A DNA stretch of 60,467 nucleotides from Streptomyces sp. NRRL WC-3618 (GTDB taxonomy: Bacteria; Actinomycetota; Actinomycetes; Streptomycetales; Streptomycetaceae). Where the stretch lies: contig NZ_LGDW01000360.1 in the NCBI RefSeq assembly GCF_001280005.1, forward strand, positions 1 to 60,467, given 5' to 3'. Below are positions 46,465 through 54,762 of the stretch, piece after piece (positions within the stretch are counted from its first letter, which is position 1; every line of letters starts with the position of its first letter). The translations under genes were made by a program, and so were the position numbers. The notes beneath the pieces are model-generated. The model saw nothing but the letters and a program-made list of their open reading frames with translations. It did not search any database and had not been told where the DNA came from.

Positions 46465-47733
46465 TCAGCCCATGCGCTCGTGGACGAGTCCGCCATTCCT
46501 GGCGAGTACCCGGGCGAGGGATTCCACCACCTCCGGCCGATAGTCCCGGCCGGTACCCAGCCGCAGCTCCTCGAGCGCCCGCAGCGGTCCGCCCGCTCCG
46601 GCGTCCCGCACCATCTCCTCGTACGCGTTGACGGCCCGCACGACACACGCGGAGACCGGCTGCTCCCGGTACGGATCGGCCTGCCGCTCCACGACCACGG
46701 CGACGGCCGCGGCCACCCCCGTCTGCCGTACGACGGCCCCGCCGAGCAGGGCGATCCGGCGCTGCTCCGCCGCGGGGAGCGCGGCCGTGGCCCCGGCGGG
46801 TACCGGGTCGACGAGGCTGAGCTGCCCGATGTCGTGCATGAGGGCCGCGTACTCCAGCACGGTCAGCTCCGGCTCCGACAGCCCCAGCTCCCGCCCCACC
46901 GCCCGGCTGAGCACCGCGACCCGCCGGGCGTGCCCGGCCGGGGTGTACCCGGCGATCTCGGTGGCGCGTGCCAGGGAGGCGATCGTCTGCCGATAGGTGG
47001 CCCGCACGGCCGCGTACCGCCGGAAGGCGAACTGGGTCAGGAGCAGCGGCAGCGAGAAGACGGGCAGCGCCCACAGCCCGATCACGGCGACGGCGAGCGC
47101 CATGACCACCCCGGTGGCGCACACGGCGGTCCCGATGCCCAGCATGGCCCGCAGCTCGTCCCGCAGCAGCGGACCGAAGGGCCAGCCGGTGCGCGCGTGC
47201 GCGAGCGCGGCGGCGAGTACGGCGTCGCAGAGCGAGGTGAGCCCGAGCAGCGCCACGAGCAGCAGTACGTAGACAGGGCCGGGGTCAGGGCCGGGGCCAG
47301 GGCCGGGGTCGGTCCCGGGGCCGCCCCAGGCATCGAACACGCCCTGGTTGTAGAGGGGTTGGAAGCAGACGGCGGCGAACCCGGCGGTGAGCACCCGGCG
47401 GGCGAGATGGTCGGCGGTCGGCCCCTGTCCCCGCGCGACGTGCGGCACGCACCCGACGAGGGTGGCCGCGACGACGACCGTGACGACCTGGAGCGCCCCG
47501 TGGTGCGTGGGCCGCCCCGCGTCCTCCCCGAGGAGCGCGTACGACAGGGCCCCGGCGGCGGCGAGCGGCGCCGCCTCCCGGGACTCGGGCCCGCTCCACC
47601 GGGTCAGCTCCCCGAGCAGGACGAGCAGCCCGAAGGAGAGCGCGACGGCGCGTTCGTCGAGGCCGGACCAGAGGGTGTGGGCGAGGGAGACAAGGGTGAG
47701 GAGGGCCGCGGTGGTGTGAACGAGTGTTCTCAT
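46465..47733 (-). CDS. Membrane HD-domain protein, degenerate HD-GYP
   Basis: A 422-residue protein with about nine N-terminal membrane segments, then an HD domain (HARRVAVLSRAVGRELGLSEPEL, ALMHDIGQLSLVDP). The helix that in HD-GYP proteins reads HHExxDGxGYP is replaced by VVVERQADPYREQPVSACVV, so the GYP signature and several metal ligands are lost. Its ATG overlaps the stop of the intact HD-GYP gene, so both are made together. It may be a pseudo-phosphodiesterase partner; inference. Confidence 0.85.
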   Translation of the reverse strand: MRTLVHTTAALLTLVSLAHTLWSGLDERAVALSFGLLVLLGELTRWSGPESREAAPLAAAGALSYALLGEDAGRPTHHGALQVVTVVVAATLVGCVPHVARGQGPTADHLARRVLTAGFAAVCFQPLYNQGVFDAWGGPGTDPGPGPGPDPGPVYVLLLVALLGLTSLCDAVLAAALAHARTGWPFGPLLRDELRAMLGIGTAVCATGVVMALAVAVIGLWALPVFSLPLLLTQFAFRRYAAVRATYRQTIASLARATEIAGYTPAGHARRVAVLSRAVGRELGLSEPELTVLEYAALMHDIGQLSLVDPVPAGATAALPAAEQRRIALLGGAVVRQTGVAAAVAVVVERQADPYREQPVSACVVRAVNAYEEMVRDAGAGGPLRALEELRLGTGRDYRPEVVESLARVLARNGGLVHERMG

Positions 47734-49148
47734 GTCGCCCTGCCCTTGCTGCCGACCTGGCCGGGGACGCCGTCGGGGCGCGTTCCGGCCCGGCCGGAAA
47801 CAGGTGGGGCGGGCGGCAGGTCACCCGGCGCCCGGCCCGCGTCCGCCGTGACCGCCGGATGCCATCCGCCCCGCCGCTCCAGCCCGCGCACGAGCGCCCG
47901 CACCATCACCGGGTCGAAGTGGGTGCCCGCGCACCGTTCCAGCTCCGCCAGCGCCACCGGCACCGGCCGGGCCCTGCTGTACGAGCGGGTCGACGTCATC
48001 GCGTCGAACGCGTCCGCGACGGCGACCACCCGCGCGCACTCGGGGATCTGGCTGCCGACGAGCCCGTAGGGGTACCCGGTCCCGTCTAGGCGCTCGTGAT
48101 GGTGCAGGATCGCCGACCGGGCCTCCCCGAGGAAGCCGATGCCCCGGACCATCTCGTGTCCGTACTCCGGGTGCAGTTCGATCACGCGCCGCTCCTCGGG
48201 CGTCAGCGGCCCGTCCTTGCGCAGCAGCCTCGTGGGAACGCCCAGCTTGCCGACGTCGTGCAGGATTCCGGCGAACCGCAGCACTTCCACCCGCTCGTCG
48301 TCCATGCCCAGTTCCCGGGCGATCATCATCGACGCCTGCCCGACCCGCTCGCTGTGCCCGCGCGTGTACCCGTCCTTGATGTCGACGGCCTGCACGAGCG
48401 CCCTGATCGTCGCCTGGTGGGCCGCCCGCTCCCGGTGGTACTGCGCGAAGACCCACCACGACACCCACATCGGCAGCAGCACGAGCAGCGCGGCGAGGGG
48501 CCCGTACGGGCTGCGCCACAGGACCGCCGTCATCAGCCCGGCGAGCCCGTGCACCCCGACCGGCACCAGTGACCGTACGAACAGTCCCCGCCAGGCCAGC
48601 CGTACCGGCACCCCTTCGGCGAGCGCCAGGATCCCTCCGTCGAGCAGGGCCAGGACCAGGCAGAACGCGACCACGGACACCCCGGCGGCGACCAGCGTGT
48701 ACGGGAAGTCGCGGGAGACGACCGTGTCCGGCCCGCCGAGCGCCCCGTGCACTCGCGAAGCCGTCCAGGCGCCGATCCCGAGCTGTCCGGCCCGCCAGAG
48801 CCTGCGCGGCCAGGGCGTGTGCTCGCCGCCCCGCACCAGCAGTGCGCCCGGCAGCGGCACGAGCGCGGCTGCCCCGGGCGGCAGCAGGAAGGCACCGGCG
48901 AGCAGGACGGGCGTGTGCCACCGGGGCGGACCGCCGCCGCCCCCGAGGCCGGCGGCGCCCGGGCCCTCGTACCCCCGGCCCACGCCGGACCGGCCCACCG
49001 CGAGCTGCTCGCACGCGGCGCACAGCGCCACGAACAGCGCCACGGCGCCCCAGGGGGTGTGCGCGAACCGGACGGGCGCCGCACACAGGACGGCCCCCGT
49101 GGCGACGGCGACGACGTAGACACGCGCCCACGGTGTGATCGACCGCAT
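47730..49148 (-). CDS. Membrane HD-GYP phosphodiesterase
   Basis: A 472-residue protein predicted to hydrolyse c-di-GMP. The N-terminal 240 residues form several membrane helices; the C-terminal HD-GYP domain has GYTRGHSERVGQASMMI, ILHDVGKLGVPTRLLRKDGPLT, HPEYGHEMV and ILHHHERLDGTGYPYGL, all intact. ATG 49148 follows GGGAGGGAG. It heads a run with the degenerate HD partner. Streptomyces development is governed by c-di-GMP, so a developmental role is plausible. Confidence 0.92.
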   Translation of the reverse strand: MRSITPWARVYVVAVATGAVLCAAPVRFAHTPWGAVALFVALCAACEQLAVGRSGVGRGYEGPGAAGLGGGGGPPRWHTPVLLAGAFLLPPGAAALVPLPGALLVRGGEHTPWPRRLWRAGQLGIGAWTASRVHGALGGPDTVVSRDFPYTLVAAGVSVVAFCLVLALLDGGILALAEGVPVRLAWRGLFVRSLVPVGVHGLAGLMTAVLWRSPYGPLAALLVLLPMWVSWWVFAQYHRERAAHQATIRALVQAVDIKDGYTRGHSERVGQASMMIARELGMDDERVEVLRFAGILHDVGKLGVPTRLLRKDGPLTPEERRVIELHPEYGHEMVRGIGFLGEARSAILHHHERLDGTGYPYGLVGSQIPECARVVAVADAFDAMTSTRSYSRARPVPVALAELERCAGTHFDPVMVRALVRGLERRGGWHPAVTADAGRAPGDLPPAPPVSGRAGTRPDGVPGQVGSKGRAT

Positions 49149-49330
49149 GGCGCTCCCTCCCCGAGTCCCGGCCGGGCCGACATTCGGCACAGGCCTGTTC
49201 CGGCTCCCGGGACATGGAGGATAGGGCGGCCCGCAGCGGCCGTACGGAGGCATTGGGCGAATCTCAGGCCTCAGGAACCGCAGATTAGCCCGTTAGAGTG
49301 AGCCCCGGCCCACGTCTCGGCAGACCCGTC

Positions 49331-49816
49331 TCAGTACGCCACATCCGCGGCCAGCACCTTGGTCAACTCCTCGACTGTGGCCGGGGATTCACGCTGGAAC
49401 GCGGCCATGTCCAGCCCGTCGTCGCCCACGACGGTCAGGAGCGCGCGTTCGCCGACGGCCAGGACGATGACATGCCCGGTACCGCACCGGGCGACCACTT
49501 CGCGCAACGCGCCGACCTTCGCCTGGTCGGCGATGCGACGGCTCACTCCGAGCGTCGCGGCGGCGAGCGCAGCGACCGACTCGGGGTGCACGGTTTCCGC
49601 GTCGGCCACGACGAGAAGGCCGTCCACCGTGGACAGAACGGTCTCGGAGACTCCCATCACCCGATCCCGCAACGAGACCAGGATGTCGGTCAGTTGGGAG
49701 GACTGAGAGGCCTGGGAGGCCTGGGAGGCCTGCGGGGGCTGGGGGTCGGGGTTGTCGCTCAGAGGACTCGGGGGACTTGGGGGACTCGGGGGGCTCAGCG
49801 GGCTCAGGGGACCCAT
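49331..49816 (-). CDS. Roadblock/LC7-like protein with Ser/Pro- and Gln/Ser-repeat N-terminus
   Basis: A 161-residue protein. Residues 1-42 are low complexity: SPLSPPSPPSPPSPLS followed by QASQASQASQSSQ, encoded by degenerate DNA tandem repeats (about 49700-49810). Residues 45-160 form a roadblock-like domain (LTDILVSLRDRVMGVSETVLSTVDGLLVVADAE, RIADQAKVGALREVVARCGTGHVIVLAVG). ATG 49816 has AAGGAG eight bases upstream. It ends a four-gene minus-strand operon. No cognate small GTPase gene lies nearby. Confidence 0.85.
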   Translation of the reverse strand: MGPLSPLSPPSPPSPPSPLSDNPDPQPPQASQASQASQSSQLTDILVSLRDRVMGVSETVLSTVDGLLVVADAETVHPESVAALAAATLGVSRRIADQAKVGALREVVARCGTGHVIVLAVGERALLTVVGDDGLDMAAFQRESPATVEELTKVLAADVAY

Positions 49817-49834
49817 GGGACGTACTCCTTGCGG

Positions 49835-50137
49835 TCAGTCGGGCTCCGGGAGAGCGCGTAACGCGCGCCGGACCCGCCGTAGCGTCTCGAGAGAGGGTTG
49901 GTCGGCGGCCAGTTCTTCGGCCGTGGGGCCCAGCAGGGCGGGGTTCGCCGCACCCCGTACGGGCAGTGGCCTCCGTACGGGCAGAGGGGGTGTGGTCACA
50001 CCGTCGTCGCGGTCCACCGCGCTTCCCCCGGCGTCCGCGTCAGCGTTCGCCTCGGTGTTTCCGTCAGCGCCCCGGTCGGTGCCGCTGTCGGCACCTCGGT
50101 CGGTGCCTGGGCCATCTCTTCCATCGTCCGCACTCAC
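49835..50137 (-). CDS. Acidic repeat protein, unknown function
   Basis: A 100-residue product. Its first half is acidic and repetitive (two GTDRGAD copies, then ANADADAGG); its second half is conserved-looking (PLPVRRPLPVRGAANPALL, then ETLRRVRRALRALPEPD). GTG 50137 overlaps the DUF4388 gene stop (GTGA), which supports expression. The longer open frame upstream to 50596 is antisense noise. No family is recognised. Confidence 0.72.
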   Translation of the reverse strand: MSADDGRDGPGTDRGADSGTDRGADGNTEANADADAGGSAVDRDDGVTTPPLPVRRPLPVRGAANPALLGPTAEELAADQPSLETLRRVRRALRALPEPD

Positions 50138-50949
50138 TTCCCCCCTTTCTCTCCGCCACGGGGCATACGCCTGGGCAGCGGCTCGGTTCTCGACGGCGCC
50201 GGCGGCAGGCCGGCGGCCGACGTACGGCCGTTGGTGACTCGTGGCGCCGTGCTGGGCCGACCGCCGAGGACGGCCGGGGTCTCCCACCTGAGGAGCCCGA
50301 GCGTCTGCATGCGGATCAGGTCCAGCATCACGGCGTACAGCCCGCGTCCCAGCGCGAAGGCCAGGTCCCGGGCCGTACGGCGCCCGTTGACCTGGTTCAG
50401 GATGTCTTCGTGCCGCCCGGACAGCGGCCCCTCCACAACTCCCGTACCCGGTACGGGACGCACGCGGGCGAGATCGCCCGGAGGTCCCCACAGGCGGCCG
50501 AGCAGTGCGATGCGCCGTGTCGTCTCGTCGGCCAACTGCCTTGGTTCCACGCCCGGTCGGGCAAGGACTGTCGGCTCCGGGTCGGCCAGCTCCCAACCGC
50601 CCGGTGCACCGAGCGACATGGCGAAGGCCCCGTCGAACACAGTGGCCACACAGATGACTTCGAGCTCGGCGGCGCCCACCAGGCCGTCGGCCACCAGGCG
50701 TTCACCGAGCAGATCGGCGTCCCGCTGCGCGGCGCACGCGGCGAGCCAGTCCTCGTCGCCGATACGGCCCGAGGTCAGCAGGGCCGAGGTGGTGGTCGGC
50801 GCACCCGGTGTCTCGACGGCTCCCACCAGGCCGTCACGCAGTTGAATCGTGCCACCCGGGGTGCCCGCGACCCGTACCGTGCCGCTGAATCCCTCCTCGC
50901 GCAGCTCCAGCAGCAGCGCGGGCAGATTGCGCGCGGCGGACGCACTCAT
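50134..50949 (-). CDS. DUF4388-like (PatA N-terminal type) protein
   Basis: A 271-residue cytoplasmic protein beginning MSASAARNLPALLLELREEGFSGTVRVAGTPGGTIQLRDGLVGAVETPG, the pattern of DUF4388 domains. The middle part includes DILNQVNGRRTARDLAFALGRGLYAVMLDLIRMQTLGLL, a winged-helix-like segment. A basic Pro/Arg tail ends in RRMPRGGEKGGK. It lies between two roadblock genes in one operon. Such domains often accompany roadblock/GTPase switches in other bacteria. Confidence 0.8.
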   Translation of the reverse strand: MSASAARNLPALLLELREEGFSGTVRVAGTPGGTIQLRDGLVGAVETPGAPTTTSALLTSGRIGDEDWLAACAAQRDADLLGERLVADGLVGAAELEVICVATVFDGAFAMSLGAPGGWELADPEPTVLARPGVEPRQLADETTRRIALLGRLWGPPGDLARVRPVPGTGVVEGPLSGRHEDILNQVNGRRTARDLAFALGRGLYAVMLDLIRMQTLGLLRWETPAVLGGRPSTAPRVTNGRTSAAGLPPAPSRTEPLPRRMPRGGEKGGK

Positions 50950-50983
50950 GCACCCACCCGCGCTCTCGCGCACGTTGTAAGAG

Positions 50984-51349
50984 TCATGCCAGCACCTCGC
51001 CGGCCAGGTCCCCGATACCGCGCGCGGCGAGGGCGAGATTGGCCTGTTCTCGGTCGAGTCCGGCGGTCAGCAGCAGCGGATCACCGGCGGGGCGGCCCAC
51101 CGTGACCAGGACCTGATGGCGTCGCACGCTGGTCGTGACGACGCTCTCCAACTCACCCTCGGCGCCCGCCCTGCCCAGCCGTTCGGCGACGAGGGCGGCG
51201 AACTCGGAGCTCTCCTGGCCGTCCCCGGCCTCTGCGGTGTCTCCCGCCACTCCGTAGGTGAGGCCGGTGACCGCGTCGACGAGGGCCACACCGGTGACAC
51301 CGGGGGAGTCGAGGAACCTGGCCAGTGAAGCCTCAACTGCCGTCGACAT
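50984..51349 (-). CDS. Roadblock/LC7-like protein (first gene of operon)
   Basis: A 121-residue protein starting MSTAVEASLARFLDSPGVTGVALVDAVTGLTYGVAG, with a terminal helix LDREQANLALAARGIGDLAGEV. ATG 51349 has GGGGGA eight bases upstream; the frame to 51544 is not coding. It is the same size as the divergently transcribed protein at 51513 and both share a xxLDRxxxNLALAR-type ending, so they look like paralogues. Confidence 0.85.
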   Translation of the reverse strand: MSTAVEASLARFLDSPGVTGVALVDAVTGLTYGVAGDTAEAGDGQESSEFAALVAERLGRAGAEGELESVVTTSVRRHQVLVTVGRPAGDPLLLTAGLDREQANLALAARGIGDLAGEVLA

Positions 51350-51397
51350 TTCGCCAATCCCCCTTCGCGTACGACCGCCGCACAGTACTTTGAGCGA

Positions 51398-51424
51398 CAA
51401 CTTACGTAACGCACAACAAAGTTG
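51398..51424. promoter_or_regulatory. Inverted repeat in the divergent roadblock promoter region
   Basis: CAACTT (51398-51403) and AAGTTG (51419-51424) are separated by 15 bases in an AT-richer stretch between the divergent starts at 51349 and 51513. It could serve as an operator controlling both directions. Confidence 0.45.
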
Positions 51425-51512
51425 ATGTTTCACGACCAGCAAGTGGCTTGAGTTCGATCGTAGTTGCACGGACAGCGACCAGTCAGCGTCACCGAGGAAT
51501 TGGGGCAGCAGA

Positions 51513-51878
51513 ATGAACATCGAGACAGCGCTCAAGGAAGTCATGACGGTGGACGGGGCGCTCGGAGTGGCGCTCGTCGACTACGACAGCGGCATGTCAC
51601 TCGGCACGCTCGGCGGCGGCCCCGGCCTGGACCTGGAGCTCGCGGCGGCGGGCAACACCGAGGTCGTACGGTCCAAGATGCGCACGCTGGCCTCGCTGGA
51701 CATGGACGACACCATCGAGGACATCCTGATCACGCTGGGCAGGCAGTACCACCTGATCCGCCCGCTGGCCAGCAGCAAGGGCGCGCTCTTCCTGTACGTC
51801 GCGCTCGACCGGTCGCGCAGCAACCTGGCCCTGGCCCGGCACAGCCTGAAGAGGATCGAGAGCGGCCTGGACGTCTGA
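51513..51878 (+). CDS. Roadblock/LC7-like protein (divergent paralogue)
   Basis: A 121-residue protein: MNIETALKEVMTVDGALGVALVDYDSGMSLGTLGGG, then ITLGRQYHLIRPLASSKGALFLYVALDRSRSNLALARHSLKRIE. The fold matches roadblock dimerisation proteins that act as GTPase regulators. It is followed by a terminator and stands alone on the plus strand opposite its paralogue. Confidence 0.87.
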   Translation: MNIETALKEVMTVDGALGVALVDYDSGMSLGTLGGGPGLDLELAAAGNTEVVRSKMRTLASLDMDDTIEDILITLGRQYHLIRPLASSKGALFLYVALDRSRSNLALARHSLKRIESGLDV

Positions 51879-51892
51879 CCCGAAAACGGCGA

Positions 51893-51916
51893 TCGGCCCC
51901 GCTTTCGCGGGGCCGA
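51893..51916. terminator. Terminator between roadblock gene and rsrA
   Basis: A perfect 10-bp stem (TCGGCCCCGC) with TTTC loop 14 bases past the roadblock gene; it also serves the convergent rsrA transcript. Confidence 0.8.
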
Positions 51917-51961
51917 CAACGTCCGACAACCTCCGGCAACGCCCGACGACGGCCGATCTCG
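51912..51961. repeat. 10-bp degenerate tandem repeat
   Basis: Five successive 10-base units, CCGACAACGT, CCGACAACCT, CCGGCAACGC, CCGACGACGG and CCGATCTCGT, directly follow the hairpin. Two CAGCTCTCG copies come next, before rsrA. Confidence 0.7.
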
Positions 51962-51976
51962 TCAGCTCTCGTCTCG

Positions 51977-52270
51977 TCAGCTCTCGGCAGCCACGTCGTG
52001 ATCGGGCACGACCTGCCCGGAGCGGATCATGTCGAGCCGTCCCATGACCTTGGCGCGCAGGTCGGTCGGCACGTCGTCCTGACCGCAGCAGCGCTTGACG
52101 AGCTTCTTCACGGCCTGTTCGAGCCCGTACTTCTCCAGGCACGGAGAGCACTCCTCGAAGTGGACCTCGAACTTGGTGCAGTCCGAGTCCGGCATCTCCC
52201 GGTCGAGGAACTCGTAGAGATGATCGAGTACTTCACTGCAGTCCGTCTCGTGCGGCTCTCCGCAGCTCAT
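51977..52270 (-). CDS. rsrA: Zinc-binding anti-sigma factor RsrA
   Basis: A 97-residue ZAS-family redox switch that sequesters SigR until disulfide stress. Zinc/redox ligands are Cys11 ([10 protein letters not shown]), the HFEECSPC motif and a CC pair at KRCCGQDD. The ATG overlaps the sigR stop (ATGA), giving coupled synthesis. It resembles S. coelicolor RsrA (105 residues) but is slightly shorter at the C-terminus. Confidence 0.96.
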   Translation of the reverse strand: MSCGEPHETDCSEVLDHLYEFLDREMPDSDCTKFEVHFEECSPCLEKYGLEQAVKKLVKRCCGQDDVPTDLRAKVMGRLDMIRSGQVVPDHDVAAES

Positions 52271-53133
52271 GAGCCCGAGCCTTTCGCTTCGTTCGACTCT
52301 CCGGCACCGGCCGGGACCAGGCCACGGTCACGGGCGTAGTCCTCCAGCATGCCGCGCAGCTGGCGACGGCCGCGGTGCAGCCGGGACATCACCGTACCGA
52401 TGGGTGTCCCCATGATGTCCGCGATCTCCTTGTACGCAAAGCCCTCTACGTCCGCGAGATAGACCGCGATGCGGAATTCCTCCGGGATGGCCTGGAGGGC
52501 TTCCTTGACATCCGAGTCGGGCAGGTGGTCGAGCGCCTGCGACTCGGCGGAGCGCAGACCGGTCGACATGTGCGACTCGGCACGCGCGAGCTGCCAGTCC
52601 TCGATCTCCTCGGCCGCACTGCGCTGGGGCTCGCGCTGCTTCTTGCGGTACGAGTTGATGAACGTGTTCGTGAGGATCCGGTACAGCCACGCCTTGAGGT
52701 TGGTGCCCTCACGGAACTGGTGGAAGGACGCGTACGCCTTGGCGTACGTCTCCTGCACCAGGTCCTCGGCGTCGGCCGGATTGCGCGTCATGCGCAGCGC
52801 GGCCGAGTACATCTGGTCGAGGAATTCGAGCGCGTCCCGTTCGAAGCGCGCGCTGCGCTCGACGGTCGACTCGCTCCTGCCCGGGCCCTCGGGCTGCTCC
52901 GCCTGACCGTGTTCGGTCCCCGCGTCGGTCCCAGTGACCGGACCCACCTCCTCAGACGACGTGATGGAACCGAAACCGATCCCACTCGAATCGGAGGATA
53001 GACGACCTGCGGTCTCAGAGGCATGAACATTGTGTCCGCCCGCCGCCCGAATCGGGCCGGTCTTCGACGCGTACAGCACCGTCCAGTCCAGGTCAGCGCT
53101 GCTGCGACGATTCGGGCAGATGGTCGAACCCAT
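52267..53133 (-). CDS. sigR: ECF sigma factor SigR (thiol-oxidative stress), long form
   Basis: Directs the disulfide-stress regulon (thioredoxins, mycothiol). Region 2 ([37 protein letters not shown]) and region 4 ([56 protein letters not shown]) are clear. GTG 52947 ([13 protein letters not shown]) would give the standard 226-residue sigma factor; ATG 53133 adds 62 residues. S. coelicolor makes a short-lived, N-extended SigR' from the stress-induced promoter, and the promoter position found here (53192-53218) predicts the same. Confidence 0.96.
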   Translation of the reverse strand: MGSTICPNRRSSADLDWTVLYASKTGPIRAAGGHNVHASETAGRLSSDSSGIGFGSITSSEEVGPVTGTDAGTEHGQAEQPEGPGRSESTVERSARFERDALEFLDQMYSAALRMTRNPADAEDLVQETYAKAYASFHQFREGTNLKAWLYRILTNTFINSYRKKQREPQRSAAEEIEDWQLARAESHMSTGLRSAESQALDHLPDSDVKEALQAIPEEFRIAVYLADVEGFAYKEIADIMGTPIGTVMSRLHRGRRQLRGMLEDYARDRGLVPAGAGESNEAKGSGS

Positions 53134-53191
53134 GCGGCGGACTTCCTCTCGTACGAACGGTCACCCCACGCTCGTGGTGTCTGATCCGCAC

Positions 53192-53218
53192 AACAGTGGT
53201 CCGCCGCCGAGCATTCCC
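53192..53218 (-). promoter_or_regulatory. SigR-dependent promoter (sigRp2 type)
   Basis: On the minus strand GGGAAT (53218-53213), 18-base spacer, GTT (53194-53192). This is the SigR consensus GGAAT-N18-GTT. The predicted start, about 50 bases before ATG 53133, would produce the N-extended SigR' after induction. Confidence 0.85.
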
Positions 53219-53223
53219 GGCCA

Positions 53224-53895
53224 TCACCCGAGCGACGGTCCGAGTGACGCGATCCACTCCCCGACCCGCCCGGTGATCACCGCCAACGCCTCGTCCTGCC
53301 CGAGGGGCGCCCGCTTCGGCACGGCGAAGCCGTGATCGCCGTACGGCACCTCCACCAACTCGTGCTCCCCCGGCGGGAACTCGTCCGGCTTCCCGAACGG
53401 ATCATTGCCGCCCTGGACGACAAGGGTGGGCACCCCGGCGCCGAGCAGTTCAGCGGCCCGCGACTTCTCGGGCCTGCCGGGAGGGTGCAGTGGGAAGGAG
53501 AGCGCGAGGACGGCCACGGCGCCCAGTTCCCCGGCCGTACGACAGGCCACGCGGGCCCCGGCGCTGCGCCCGCCCGCGATCACCGGCAGCCCGGGCTTCG
53601 CAAGCGCGGGCCAGATTCCCCGCCAGCCCACGTCCAGTGTCTTCGGCGCGGGCGCCATCTTCTTCCCGGCCACCCGCCAGGGCTGCTCGACGAGCGCCAC
53701 GGTGACACCCTGCGCGGGCAGCTCCCCGGCGAGCACCTGGAGATCCCGCGCCTCGATGCCCCCGCCGGCGCCGTGGCTGACGGCCAGGACGAAGCGGGCC
53801 CGCGCGGCCGGACGCCAGGTGACGCGGGCGGTGCCCGCGTCGGTCTCGACGGTCTCTAGACGCGTGTCGGAAGGGCTCGCTTCAGAAGGGCTCAC
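53224..53895 (-). CDS. Alpha/beta hydrolase (KANL3/Tex30-like)
   Basis: A 223-residue hydrolase. The nucleophile elbow is GGRSAGARVACR (Ser), with oxyanion strand LAVSHGAGGGIE and catalytic His in PYGDHGFAVP; an acidic residue follows VVQGGNDPFG. The GTG start 53895 lies one base past the SRAP stop, so these genes are coupled. Its 3' end abuts the SigR promoter. Substrate unknown. Confidence 0.85.
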   Translation of the reverse strand: MSPSEASPSDTRLETVETDAGTARVTWRPAARARFVLAVSHGAGGGIEARDLQVLAGELPAQGVTVALVEQPWRVAGKKMAPAPKTLDVGWRGIWPALAKPGLPVIAGGRSAGARVACRTAGELGAVAVLALSFPLHPPGRPEKSRAAELLGAGVPTLVVQGGNDPFGKPDEFPPGEHELVEVPYGDHGFAVPKRAPLGQDEALAVITGRVGEWIASLGPSLG

Positions 53896-53896
53896 A

Positions 53897-54712
53897 TCAG
53901 AAGAGTGTGCCCTCTTCGGGACCCTCCAGCTCGGTCAGCAGCTCCGGCCCGTTGTTGCGGACGTTGCTCACGGCCGTGGAGACGGGGTACGCGCGCATCA
54001 GCCCGGCGGGGGGCGGTGCGAGCAGCTCGCGCAGGTCGTCCACATCGGTACGGGCCGGGTCGAGCCAGGCGTCCCAGTGGTCCGGGGTGAGCATGAGGGG
54101 CATCCGGGGGTGGATGTCGGCCAGGGCGCGTGGGCCCTCGGCGGGGGCGACCGCGAGCGGGGAGGTCTCGGCCTCGGTGGTGATGACGGAACACGTCACC
54201 CACCAGGCCTGCGGGTGGTCGTCGGGCAGGGTCCGGTCCCGCCAGAACTCGTACAGGCCCGCCATCGCGAACACCGACCCGTCGGCGGGCGTCACGAAGT
54301 ACGGCTGCTTGCGCGGGCGCTTCTTCTTACCCTCGACCTCCAGGTCGCGCTCGCCGACCCCGGTGACCCACTCGTAGTAACCGTCGGCGGGCAGGATGCA
54401 GCGCCGGCTGGTGAAGGCACGACGGTACGAGGGCTTCTCGTGGACGGTCTCCGCGCGCGCGTTGATCATCCGGGCGCCGCCCTCGGGCGTCTTGGCCCAG
54501 GACGGGACGAGCCCCCATTTCAGCTTCCGCAGCTGCCGAACCGGTTTCGGATCCTCGGCGTCCTTCACAGGACGGTCGAGGACCGCATAGACCTCTTTCG
54601 TCGGGGCCACGTTGTAGTCAGGGGCGAGTGTCTCCTCGGGCTCCCACTTGCCGACCTCGAAGATTCCCGCGAGATCCTCGGGCGCCCGACTCGCTGCATA
54701 CCTACCGCACAT
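53897..54712 (-). CDS. SRAP (YedK/HMCES) abasic-site-processing protein
   Basis: Crosslinks to abasic sites in single-stranded DNA to protect them during replication. The start ATG 54712 is fixed by the need for an exposed catalytic Cys2 (MCGRYAAS); a start at 54721 would bury it. Other active-site parts: YNVAPT, NARAETVHEKPSYRRAF, ILPADGYYEW and IHPRMPLML (His). 271 residues. Only 50 bases separate it from the divergent M50 gene. The SRAP/aroA/rsgA order is, from memory, shared with mycobacteria. Confidence 0.95.
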   Translation of the reverse strand: MCGRYAASRAPEDLAGIFEVGKWEPEETLAPDYNVAPTKEVYAVLDRPVKDAEDPKPVRQLRKLKWGLVPSWAKTPEGGARMINARAETVHEKPSYRRAFTSRRCILPADGYYEWVTGVGERDLEVEGKKKRPRKQPYFVTPADGSVFAMAGLYEFWRDRTLPDDHPQAWWVTCSVITTEAETSPLAVAPAEGPRALADIHPRMPLMLTPDHWDAWLDPARTDVDDLRELLAPPPAGLMRAYPVSTAVSNVRNNGPELLTELEGPEEGTLF

Positions 54713-54762
54713 ACGTGCCACACTGCCAGATTCGAAGCAACGCTAGGGAGCCTCCACCCCCA

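Noticed and set aside
49835..50596. A 253-codon minus-strand frame
   Set aside because: Only the last 100 codons, from GTG 50137 with a GTGA overlap, look coding; the rest is the shifted frame of the DUF4388 gene.
49331..51878. A conservon (cvn) locus
   Set aside because: Roadblock proteins are present but the sensor kinase, DUF742 and GTPase that define conservons are absent.
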